DNA of 64,000 nucleotides from Malania oleifera. Lineage: Eukaryota; Streptophyta; Magnoliopsida; Santalales; Ximeniaceae. The notes below the pieces were generated by a model. The model saw only the letters and a program-made list of their open reading frames with translations, did no database searches and had not been told where the DNA came from. Where the stretch lies: NCBI RefSeq assembly GCF_029873635.1, contig NC_080419.1, forward strand, positions 69,359,823 to 69,423,822, read 5' to 3'. Within the stretch, counting starts at the first letter, position 1. Every line of letters starts with the position of its first letter. Positions 12,320 to 22,189 of the stretch are shown piece after piece. The translations under genes were made by a program, and so were the position numbers.

Positions 12320-13570
12320 ATGGCTCAAATTGGTATATTCCCATTCCGTGAGGGTCAGTCACCTTTCAGTCTCCTATGTTTTGTGGTGTCGATTACACCA
12401 TGTGGAAAATTAGAATAAGCATTTTTTATAAAATCAAAGGAATTTGGAAGGGGCCTGGCAGGTTGTTGTAAATGGAATTTGTATACCTGTAGAAAATGAT
12501 ATTAATTCGATTGCATGCAAATTCACAGCCATGGACATGCTATATGTGGTTTAGATACGATTTCTTCATGAGTTTATGGCATGTTGTAGTGCACAGGAAA
12601 TCTGGGTTGAGCTTGAAAAGAAATATGGAGAGACCCAGGAAAAGGAAACCATCACTCCAAAGATGTCATGTTCAGATGCTCAAGGAGTGGTAAGTGATAG
12701 GGATAGTGCATCAACAGAGCATGAGCTATATGATTCTCACTCTAGCTCATTTGAGGATTCATGTGTTGAATGTGATGTCACTACATGTATTCAATCATCT
12801 GCTAAATACCATAATAATTCTGTTGATGATTCGTGTGATGATTCTTATGCTGAATGTTGTGTTGTGTCTTATGCTGAATCATCTGTTCATAATATTGTTA
12901 ATGATGTGTATGATGATTCTTGTGAAAGCATTGCAGCATATCGTACGATGAATCATCTGAGAATATTTGTGATAGTCCTGTTAAACATGCATGCAATGAT
13001 TCATATGATAATTCTTGTATTGAACTGTGTGTTGAATCATGTGCTGAATTGAATACCAAAAGCATGTTGTCGCATGAAAGACTAGAAAAGACGTTATTGA
13101 AATGCACAAGTTTCTAGTTAGAGTTTCTAAGCATAAAATATTTTTGAAGAATGAGAATAAAAGAATAGCAAATCAATTAAAGGGGTTGGAAAATTTTCAT
13201 GCTATTCTTGAAAAGAAAAAGATTGAGAAAGTATTGAAAATTATCTGTTTAGAAGAAGAAATGGATGATTATTCTAGAGCTTCGCTCGAAATTAAAAATG
13301 AAAAGAATAATCATAATAAACCCTTAAGAGTTAAAAAGAAAAACATTTTCAAGAAGGGTTCATCTTTACAATCCAACTTTCATGCCTCATTGAGCAAAAA
13401 CAGAATAAATAAGCATAATCTTTTACGTATATCCAAGACCCGCTTATTTGCAAAACTATTTGGCACATATGGTTTAATTGCTACTTAGAAGTACCAGGGG
13501 CTTAGAAAAGGAAATGAAATGGATAATCAGCAAAGCAAATCCCGTTGGACCTAAAGAAAAATGGATTTAA
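12320..13570 (+). pseudogene. Sirevirus-like gag (best-preserved copy)
   Basis: The ATG is about 40 bp past the primer-binding site. The N-terminus, read across a frameshift near 12370, matches the Copia gag pattern (PMFCGVDYTMWKIRI). A second block at 12576-12950 begins AQEIWVELEKKY, typical of the Copia gag core, and passes into an unusual Asp/Ser/Cys/Glu-rich region with repeated DDSC and ECD-like motifs. A third block (13102-13488, shifted frame) is strongly basic and probably coiled-coil. It ends at NPVGPKEKW near 13567. No CCHC zinc knuckle is visible. At least two frameshifts make it non-functional as written. No pol follows, so the element could only move using proteins from a relative. 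Sirevirus lineage is inferred from LTR and polypurine features. Confidence 0.7.
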
Positions 13571-16500
13571 ATTAAGATTATCAAATTAGTTAATTTTTCT
13601 TTAGATCTTAGGCTTAGGTTTAGGGGGTTGTAATGACTGTAGGTTTGGGAAGTGACTGATGCTTAAAATGAAAATCTTAGTATACACACTCACTAAATTA
13701 TCTTGTTATACTAAGACCCTTAATCCACTTCCAAATGGACATGACATTTATGCCTAGTACTTAATTCTAAATGCTTAACCCATAGTAACATGAAAATCAC
13801 AAAGTTAAGCAACTGTTGTCCATTGCACAAAATTGAGTGTTAGGGTTCTATCTTATGTCATATATCACTATACCCTGGAACTCACTTTTGAATATGAAAA
13901 GCCTAGAGCAAAACAAGTCATCACTTTAGGGTTAAAGCACTATTGATCATAAATGACTAATTTATATTAAGTGCTTCTCATAGCTACAACCAAATTAAAG
14001 GTATCTACTAGGGGATTGGTCCCTTTTGAGTTTAAATTGAAAATCCTTTAATTTTGGTTTAATCGCTCAATAGGAAATCTTTACCAAAACACGACCATAT
14101 CAGGTATAGATTCATCCTTTCCTTGGTTTGTATCCTTGTTCTAAATTGTAATAATATATATAGGATACTTTCCATTCTCCTAAGAGCATTGTTCACAACA
14201 TTCACATATCTTATATGTTCTTTAGCCAAGCATATAATCATGAAAAATCTAAAATACTTGGCTAAGTAATTAGAAATTAAGAAAAGGCATAAAATGAATA
14301 AACTCAGGGGGAGCATTTCTCTTTTATGACCATTTATATTAAATGCTTTTGTGATCATTTATGTCTTGTGCCTTAATAAATAACCATATTATACTAAACT
14401 CATAACTATCCACTAGTGTGTATTGATTATACTATATATTGATGAATAGTAATTGTGATTATCTAGTATTGTGAACTGTTATGAAAATGTTGTTTGATAA
14501 TACTGGATTGCATGGAACGCCATCTGCAAGGCTGTTGCAGAAACTTATTTACTTGCATGCTTGTATGGAACACCAACTGCATGGCTGATGCAGTATGTTG
14601 TGTATTGCATGCTGCTAGCATATATAGGTTCTCGCATGCTTAAACTGAAATATTTTGAATTGATTGCTTGAATCTATCAGGTTTTGGTACTTGAAATTTG
14701 GGAAATGTCCGATTTACAGACGACATGCTGCCGAAATTTCGATAGGATTTTTCCCAAACAAAAACCTTGTGTTAAGGATGATTATGATAATAAAAATGTT
14801 AAAATGTTTTTGAAAGGATGAGTGAAAACTTAAACAGAAATATCATATTTTCACCCTTGCATAATCATCACATACTTAGGGGAGCTCAGCTCCATCCCTA
14901 TAGGAAGCACATAAATGACTTATATGCATCATTTTCGTCTATTGAAATATTGAGGCTCTTCTAATATCCCTGAACATTATATCTTGCACGTAAAGTCCCA
15001 TGTTTTGATATGAAATGTTTTTGGATCATGAGTTGCATTGCATGCCTTAATATATATTCTTTGATGCATCTATGGTTTATAGGGACAACTATACTAATCA
15101 AGTGAAAAATGCAATTGACAAATACTTAGTATAGTTGATTTTAAAGATGTGGATTGATGGCTTATACTACTTAGCATAATGAAATTAATCTTTGGCTAGT
15201 ATAAGTAGTTAAAGATTCTAAGCACACATTCAAATTGATAGGGGGAGCATCTAGAATTAAATTACTATCCTGTTTTGCTTACCCATATGTTTAGCTTAGA
15301 TCTTGAATGAATTCATCGTGGCATGCACTTGAATGAAAATATTTTATTGAAAATCATAATTTGGAGCATGTTTATTTTGCCGACTGTTTGTTCTTGCCAT
15401 ATGATCTTACATGTGATTGTTGAACTCTTAGGATCATTATGGTTTTAGTTTTCTGGTTATCTTTAGTATGTGCTTTATTGACAAACCAAAAAATTTGTTG
15501 CTTGCTTGCTTTAAATTACAATCTTATGTTTTCAGCAAGCAACCCCCAGCACCATTTTGCAAACATTAAAAAGGGGATGTATATTATTATTATTATATAC
15601 ATACATGTATTTTAAAATTGCATAACTTTGAGTATAGTCTTAATTGACTATCATGCTTTTAAACTGAAATGCAATATGTCATGCATATGCGTTGAATGAT
15701 TAATATTTGTTGTATGCTGAATTTATTTGATAGGATGAGTATATAAGAAATGCACTTAAGAGAACATCATCCTTAAGCTTAATTCAAATAAGTGTGCATG
15801 CAAATATACATGGGAATTTGAAGTCCCAATCTTAGAATAAATCAATAAGAACTTAATGTCTAAAATCTCTTGCATGCTAAGTAATACTAAGAAGAATGAA
15901 CATATGATGGATGTGCTTAAATGAAATTCATTCTTAAGCATAAATGCACTTGTGTATGCCAGAGACTATATTGGGAAGTTTAAGCCCCATCCTTGAGAAG
16001 AGAATTATAACTCACCAAGCTTATTGGGCTCATACTATTAATTGGCCTTAACTTTTTGAGTCCGACTTATTTTATTACTTATACTGTATTAGAAACTTAA
16101 TGAACTCTCATAATTAATGTCAGTATAAGTAGATGCTTCCTAGACATTTCATAGTTTGCATAAATTTAGGGTGAGCTCTCAAGTAAAATTTACAAGTCTA
16201 AGAAACAAATTTTATAGTTAATATGTTTTATTGCCTTAGACATTGTGAATATTGATTGTTGCTTGTGTGCATAATTCATATGTCTACTCCATGATGGCCT
16301 TGGACTTTACATTTTATTGCATAATCATTTTGGGCTTAATGAGTATTGATTATGACTTGTAATAGCCACTTCCTTTGTCCACTTTATGATGATATTGAAA
16401 TCTATACTGGATTGATGGACCATACTGAACTGTTTGAGTAGTTGTGGATAACTTGCTAGGTTTATAAACTCAAACAGGTCTTTTTTTTATATACAGGATT

Positions 16501-16699
16501 TGTTTTGGAAAGTCTCATTTTCAAACGGCATGCCGCCAAAATTTTTTGAAAAACTTTCTGAACTTATTATGTATAAAAATGATATTCTCCTCTTATTTGC
16601 CTATATAAACTTAAATGTTTATCTATACCCTTTTTGCTGTTGCCAAAAGGGGGAGAAGTAGGGTAGGCAAGTATTTGTCATCATCAAAAAGGGGGAGAT
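13571..16699 (+). other. Non-coding internal region replacing pol (unit C)
   Basis: This 3.1-kb stretch lies between gag and the 3' LTR with no pol homology on either strand. It contains polypurine tracts near 14308, 14880, 15241, 16648 and 16690. A short palindrome GGAGCTCAGCTCC sits at about 14881, and two GCATGC/GCCGCC-containing modules at about 14716 and 16527 resemble each other. Minus-strand open frames at 14059-14358 and 15756-15941 recur at 787-1086 and 2488-2673 only because the DNA is duplicated; they have no recognisable domain. Confidence 0.65.
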
Positions 16700-16743
16700 T
16701 GTTGACCCTATGGGTCATACCCTATTTTGATTATGACAAATAC
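16671..16743. promoter_or_regulatory. Hairpin spanning polypurine tract and LTR start
   Basis: GTATTTGTCATCATCAAAA (16671-16689) pairs with 16725-16743 at 18 of 19 positions. The loop holds the final polypurine tract (GGGGGAGA) and the first bases of the LTR, with a nested TGACCC/GGGTCA inverted repeat at 16703-16717. The same arrangement occurs at the LTR A and LTR B boundaries. Confidence 0.75.
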
Positions 16744-17023
16744 TCAGGTATTTAATGATTGCCAAGTTGATGTGCAGGTTTATCTTGGCAGTATCCTATG
16801 ATGGCACTCGGAGACCCGGAGGAAAACGAAGACTCTGAAGACCCTGATATAATTGAGTTGTTGTAATTTATATTCGGGTCTGTAATAGTTAAGTAGGAAA
16901 GGTCTGTAATAGTAAATAGGTCTTTGGTTTGTGATAAGCTCACACACATCACATGAATGATTTACTTTGTAAGCTCAAACCGAACCATAGAAAGACCTTA
17001 GAGTGTACCTTCGGGCGACCGAA

Positions 17024-17548
17024 GGTCGACCGACACCGGACTTTTTCGATGTCTTCAAAATTGGACCCCAAGTGGCCTTAGGACACACACATATGCACAT
17101 ATGTTTATTAGGCACTTGAAATTGATTGAGTTGGGTCAATTCGGGACCGAAATGCACACTTGGTGCACTTTCGGTCGACCGAGCCAAACAGTTCAAATTG
17201 GCCCGGTCGACCGAAACCGGTCCGGGTCAACTATTTGACCCGGTCCCGGTCGACCGACCCCTTACAGGTCATTTGACCTCGGTCGACCGAACCACCTGGG
17301 AGTCAACTATTTGACCCCCCGGTTGACCGACCACTTTTGTACTCCAACAACTCGGTCGACCGAAGCGCCTCGGGAGAATTCCCAACAACTCGGTCGACCG
17401 AGCCGTGCAGTTCAAAAAGGCCTCGGTCGATCGAAACTCGGAGATTTCAAAAATCGCCCTTGCCCGGTCGACCGACCCCTTAGTTTAAAATGCCCTCGGT
17501 CGACCGAGCTACTTGAGTGCCGGTCGACCGAGCTACTTTTGGTCGACC
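17024..17548. repeat. GGTCGACC palindrome cluster in LTR (unit C)
   Basis: Eleven exact GGTCGACC and two one-mismatch versions (GGTTGACC, GGTCGATC) occur in about 525 bp. Most are embedded in TCGGTCGACCGA or CCGGTCGACCGA. A further inverted repeat, GGGTCAA-CTA-TTTGACCC, lies near 17225. The cluster ends about 130 bp before the TATA box. Confidence 0.9.
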
Positions 17549-17679
17549 GGACCTCTTGGGTTGCCCTGATTTTTTTACCGCGATTAAATGGTTTAAGCAG
17601 GGTTAAAATATTAAAAAGGTCATTAAACTTTCCTAATTATTCCCAATAGGTCCCCAACGGTTATATTTCAAGGGTTGTC

Positions 17680-17687
17680 TATAAATA
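17680..17687 (+). promoter_or_regulatory. TATA box of Sirevirus LTR
   Basis: TATAAATA occurs in the context TGTCTATAAATACC, downstream of the palindrome cluster. It is conserved in LTR A (4419) and nearly so in LTR B (10842). Confidence 0.7.
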
Positions 17688-18596
17688 CCCCCTCATTTGG
17701 GATAATTAATATGGGATTAAAAATATTGATTAAGAGAAATTCTCTGAAAATCCCAAATCCTATAATATTCATATCCAATCCCCATTCACTCATGCTTACC
17801 TTCTTCGATCTCTTAAATCCTCTGTAAGTCGATTGAGTGTTTATATTTAATAGGTTTGCTCTCCCATTCATATTTGATTGATTTATTTTCATTGAGAGCT
17901 AAACCTAAGTATTCTTAGGAGACTTTGTTAATAAGTCTATCCTAAGAAGACTTTGATAGATCTTCTAAGATTTGCACCTTCATTGCAACATCTTAAGAAG
18001 ATTGTATTTGTTTTTGGTTGCAAAACATTTTCAAAATACATTCAAATATCTAGCGTGCTTTGTCTTGATAAAGCTTTAAAGAGATATTTGTTTGTGTGAG
18101 AAAAATCTTTGTTGCAATATTCATTGATTTATATCCATAGTTGAATACAAAGATTAAACTCCTTTTGCAAACCAAATTTATACATTGCTAGAGCTTCATA
18201 TACATATATATATTGAGAAAACTTGTTGATTGAAATATATGAAGTTTGGATAATATCTTTGTTTGAACACTTAGATTGAATAGCCTGTGATACAAAGATC
18301 ATTTAGGTTTGCACTCTCACGTACTCATTACAACGATAGTAAATCTATTTGAGAGTTGACATCTTAGACCACATTGAGCTTACATATTGAATCATACTGT
18401 GGTGTTTGTAATTGCGCGTATTTGGGTACACATCCGCTTTACTTGAAAGCCTATTCATTGTACCATTTGATTGTATTTCAAATACTGTTATATTTCCAGG
18501 CACGGGCCTGAAGAGGGAGACTAGCCCTGGAATAGTCCCGGATTGGCTTAGACCCGGTTAGGAAAGCTAGGTGCGTCGTCCTGTTAAGGCGTGTAG

Positions 18597-18740
18597 GTTG
18601 AGGTCAGCCCCGCTAATTGACCTGGTTAAGGTTGAGGTCAGCCCTGTGTTAATTTGACCTGGTTAAGGTTGAGGTCAGCCCTGTGTTAATTTGACCTGGT
18701 TAAGGTTGAGGTCAACCCTGTGTTAATTTGACCTGGTTGT
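18597..18740 (+). repeat. 37-bp tandem repeats in LTR
   Basis: About four copies of a 37-bp unit contain GACCTGGTTAAGGTTGAGGT and CCTGTGTTAATTT. Equivalent arrays lie at about 5330-5470 and 11755-11905. Confidence 0.85.
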
Positions 18741-19066
18741 AAACGGTGCCGCTCCACCCTTAAGTGAGCTATTAGTGGAATCCTCTAGCTTGCGAGCTTG
18801 AGGCGGGGACGTAGGCACGGTTGGCCGAACCCCGATAACATATCGTGTGTTCATTTATATTTCCGCACTTTATATTTACCGCACATGTATGTTATGGGTG
18901 AATGATGCGTATGACTTAAATTTCACATTATACTTATCTACGCGTTTGGAAATTGAATAGGCAGACCCTAGGTTGTGTATATACTGCTGTTTATCCGGTT
19001 CAACATAGGTGATAAATTTTAAATTTCCAATTCACCCCCCCTCTTGGGAATACACCAATTCTAACA

Positions 19067-19865
19067 ACCATGGATAATATGAGAACAACAGATATGAAAA
19101 TAGCAGGTATGGGAACAACAGATATAAGAACAGCAGACGGAAATGATATGAAAATAGAATATGTGAAAGCAGACATGAATACAGAAATGAGAAATATAGA
19201 ATGTAATGAATGACACAGAGATAATAGCATAAAGAGTAATGTAGTAAAGTATTATCAGTATTAGATATAGTAGTATTACATGTATTTGGGGCGGGGTATA
19301 CTTTTTGCTCGAGGGCTTGCAAAGAAAGGCGAGTGCCTTGATAGGTATCGGATGTAGTTGTGGTCTGCATAACGTATTTGGGCAGAGGGAAGCTACTTGT
19401 ATGGGCAGGTAATCTTCTCTATTCTCGAGAGCTTCTATGAGTAAACCCTTGTGTGAATGCGTGAGTACGAGATAAACTACCACCTGAGGGCTTACTGAGA
19501 AAGGTAAGTTCCCTGATATGCTTTAGCTATGACCGTAGGTTACTTAAAATATCAGAGCAGAGGGGTGCTACTTGTATGGATAGGTAATCACCCTTATCCT
19601 TGGGAACTCTCGTTGGTAAAATACCTTACATGTGTTTGAGAAGGAACAGAGAATGATTTTATAATTGTGGTTTCATTTTAAAATAATGAATATACATATA
19701 TGTTGTACTTAAACCTCATGATTGTCACACGCTGGTTTATTATATTCCATCCTTACTGAGATATGTCTCACTCGATATAAATTTTATCTTTTCAGGACCT
19801 TCGCGTGATCAAGCTTAGTGAGCTCAAGGCGCGTATAGCATTTTTGATGGAGAGAAAGGTATAAA
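19067..19865 (+). repeat. E-type Gypsy LTR, 3' fragment (copy 1)
   Basis: This is the 3' part of a plus-oriented LTR related to the solo LTR at 29349-32023 and to 40131-42137. The shared signatures are a GAGGGCTT...CTGAGAAAGG block, present here as two diverged units of about 175 bp at 19308 and 19482, and the TTACTGAGATATGTCTCAC motif near 19754. It is truncated left by the Sirevirus LTR and right by a minus-oriented Tekay LTR starting TGTAATGACCC. Confidence 0.65.
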
Positions 19866-20415
19866 TGTAATGACCCAAAAATTCATTTAATTTTTTAATA
19901 TACCCTATAATATATATCAGATACCCCTGATCAATCCTACTGGAAAACACCTATGCAGTTGAAAATATAAAATTGGATAACCATAATTACAATACTAGAA
20001 TTCTGTATTTTTCCCAATATATATATATATACACACATAAATACACAACCCCCAACAACAACTACCAAAACTCCTAAAATCTACTCAAAAATGCATCTCC
20101 TTGAAAACACTTACCCTATAGATAGGGCAGTGCAAACGACGTCTCTATCTTCGAGCCTGATCTGCTCGACTAGATCGATCACCTGAAAAATGTTAAGTTA
20201 CTGGGATACGACAACTCTCAGTAAGACGAAATATGCTAATGCCAGTGTGAGGCAACTAAGTTTACATGAATAATATATTGATAAGTAACTGAAGCTGGGG
20301 TAACATGTAAAATAAAATACTGTGTAACTCACACCTATGTGGTTTAAAATACAGCTGTTACTGAACTTACTATTTAATTATACTTATATAATTTATAGGT
20401 TAGTTTGTTGATTTA

Positions 20416-20462
<47 letters not shown>

Positions 20463-21901
20463 CTATGAAAACTTCCCTGGATGGCTGTATGCCATGATTT
20501 AACCCCTTATGACAAGGTTGTGCGGCCCGTAGGCGGGACTTAACACTAGTTGGCCTACCAGGATAAGTCAAATGAACCTCTATCATCAGATCGGCTGCCT
20601 CAACCTAGATTACTGGGGAGCCTGCAATCCCTCCAAGGCATATTAACTGATACCTCCTACGTCAAACTGGACGCCTCGACCCAGAATACTGGGGAGCCTG
20701 CAATCCCTTCCAAGGCACGGTTGACTACTCATAAATTCACACACTATCTAAGATATGTTGTTGCACTTTGATCTGAATTAGCTACGGTACCGTGCTTTGA
20801 ATACTAATCTGAATATGATCCATCAGGGTCTGATATTGTATAATACTAATATATATAATTATCTTACTATTTTACCATGATTCTGATACAATTGAAATAA
20901 CCATAACATTGTATAAATTGATCTGAATAAACTGTAATAATCGAACATCTAAGATATCTGAATAATTAAATTATCTGAATGATTGAAATATCTGATTAAT
21001 TGGAACAACTGAATGTTATGGTTCTGAAATTTGTATATCATGGTATTCTGAAAATGCTGTAAAATATAGGTTTCAGTACATATACTATAAATCATGGTAT
21101 TTTGAAAACTGTATAAACTCTGTACAAATCTAATATTAACTCATGCCACATAACTAAATAAATGAAAACCCCTATACTGAAATCTGTATTTACTAATAAT
21201 AAAAGTAATCTATTAATTTATTTATCAACATTACCTGAGTTCCTGGGAGAATACCTACTGGAGTCCTCAACCCATGCATGCGGTGTTTGGAAACCCAAAC
21301 CCTGAAATTACAACACCGTAGTTTAATCAACTCAAACACAAGTATATTTTAATCTAATACAAAATATGGGTTCAGAAAAACCTGAGAACTATAAAAACCC
21401 TACTTACCTTCATTTTAGGATGGTGTCTAAACTTCTCAAACCAAAATTCTACTCCGGCTAAGTTGTAGAGAATCTCTCCAGGATCATCGTGGTAGCTTCT
21501 AATCATCGAACCGGGGAGAAATGGGTCCCAAATCTTAGAGAGAAGGCAGAACCCGAATTTTGTTGAGAGAAAGGTGGGGGAAACTGATTTTCTCGCCAAA
21601 ATCCATCTTTTGCGTATTTATAGTTGGCTGACCACGTGGCTTCGTCGACAAGCCACGTCTACTCATTGACGAACCAAAGAAGGTAGGTCGTCGACGCGGG
21701 TGAAAAGCTCGTCGACGAGTTGATGGGTCTAAATTATCCCTCTCGGTTTCTCTTCGTCGATGAGATACTGAAACTCATCCACGAACACTGCATCGGAGTT
21801 TGTCAACGAAACCAGGGCATTCGTCGGTGAACCCTGCTTTGATTCTTTTAAATTTTTCCTTCTCTCTATTATTTAATTATTATAATTTCTAGGTCTTTAC
21901 A
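19866..21901 (-). repeat. Tekay-like Gypsy 3' LTR, minus orientation (copy 1)
   Basis: Bounded by TGTAATGACCC on the left and GTCTTTACA on the right (on the minus strand it begins TGTAAAGACC). It is preceded on the minus strand by a polypurine tract. Length is 2036 bp. It contains an (AT)n run at about 20420-20461, a palindrome cluster and a TATA box. Relative to copy 2 it lacks about 280 bp near 21204, with a short repeat (CTATTAATTTATT) at the breakpoint. Confidence 0.8.
21615..21840 (-). promoter_or_regulatory. TATA box plus TCGTCGACGA palindrome cluster (copy 1 LTR)
   Basis: On the minus strand TATAAATA (21615-21622) is preceded by about eight copies of TCGTCGACGA or decayed versions (TCATTGACGA, TCGTCGATGA, TGTCAACGA). 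The layout is the same as in LTRs at 48287, 55186, 42138 and 59748. Most departures from the consensus are C-to-T or G-to-A at CG sites. Confidence 0.75.
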
Positions 21902-21914
21902 TTCTCCCCTCCTT
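21902..21914 (-). promoter_or_regulatory. Polypurine tract of minus Tekay element (copy 1)
   Basis: The minus-strand AAGGAGGGGAGAA directly abuts the LTR, preceded by the GAGGATGAAATTTTAT motif that lies before the 3' LTR in the full-length element at 55157. Confidence 0.8.
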
Positions 21915-22189
21915 ATAAAATTTCATCCTCAAAATTTATCATCTATGCTATACACCATCCTCTTGAGGAAAAATTTGTTACTTATTTTATTAATTACCCT
22001 TACCTATGGCAAAAGAATATCATGGTTACACTTTAGGGTTCTGGGAGATTACATGAATATACATAAAAGAAAATTCTCCCAAAACCAAAAATGTTGTCTA
22101 TCCTATAATCTAATATACAATTCATACTTTAATTACTCTACACTGAAATAAACAACACTAATTTTATCTGAATTATTACCCCTGACTAC

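Larger units (their letters stand above)
16700..19066 (+). repeat. Sirevirus-like 3' LTR (unit C)
   Basis: The LTR starts TGTTGACCC after the polypurine tract and ends TCTAACA. Its right end is fixed by comparison with the unoccupied copy of the flank at 41336-41341, which predicts a target-site duplication of ACCAT (19067-19071). Length is 2367 bp. It holds the palindrome cluster, TATAAATA at 17680, 37-bp tandem repeats in the distal half and a C-rich tail (CACCCCCCCTCTTGGG) just before the end, all as in Sirevirus LTRs. Confidence 0.88.

Noticed and set aside
14059..14358. 99-residue minus-strand frame, identical at 787-1086
   Set aside because: Identity reflects duplicated DNA, not selection. 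No recognisable domain, and it is antisense to the transposon.
17024..17548. Regularly spaced palindromic repeats resembling a CRISPR array
   Set aside because: The repeats are only 8-12 bp, the spacing varies, the intervening sequences are conserved between LTR copies, and the context is a plant LTR promoter.
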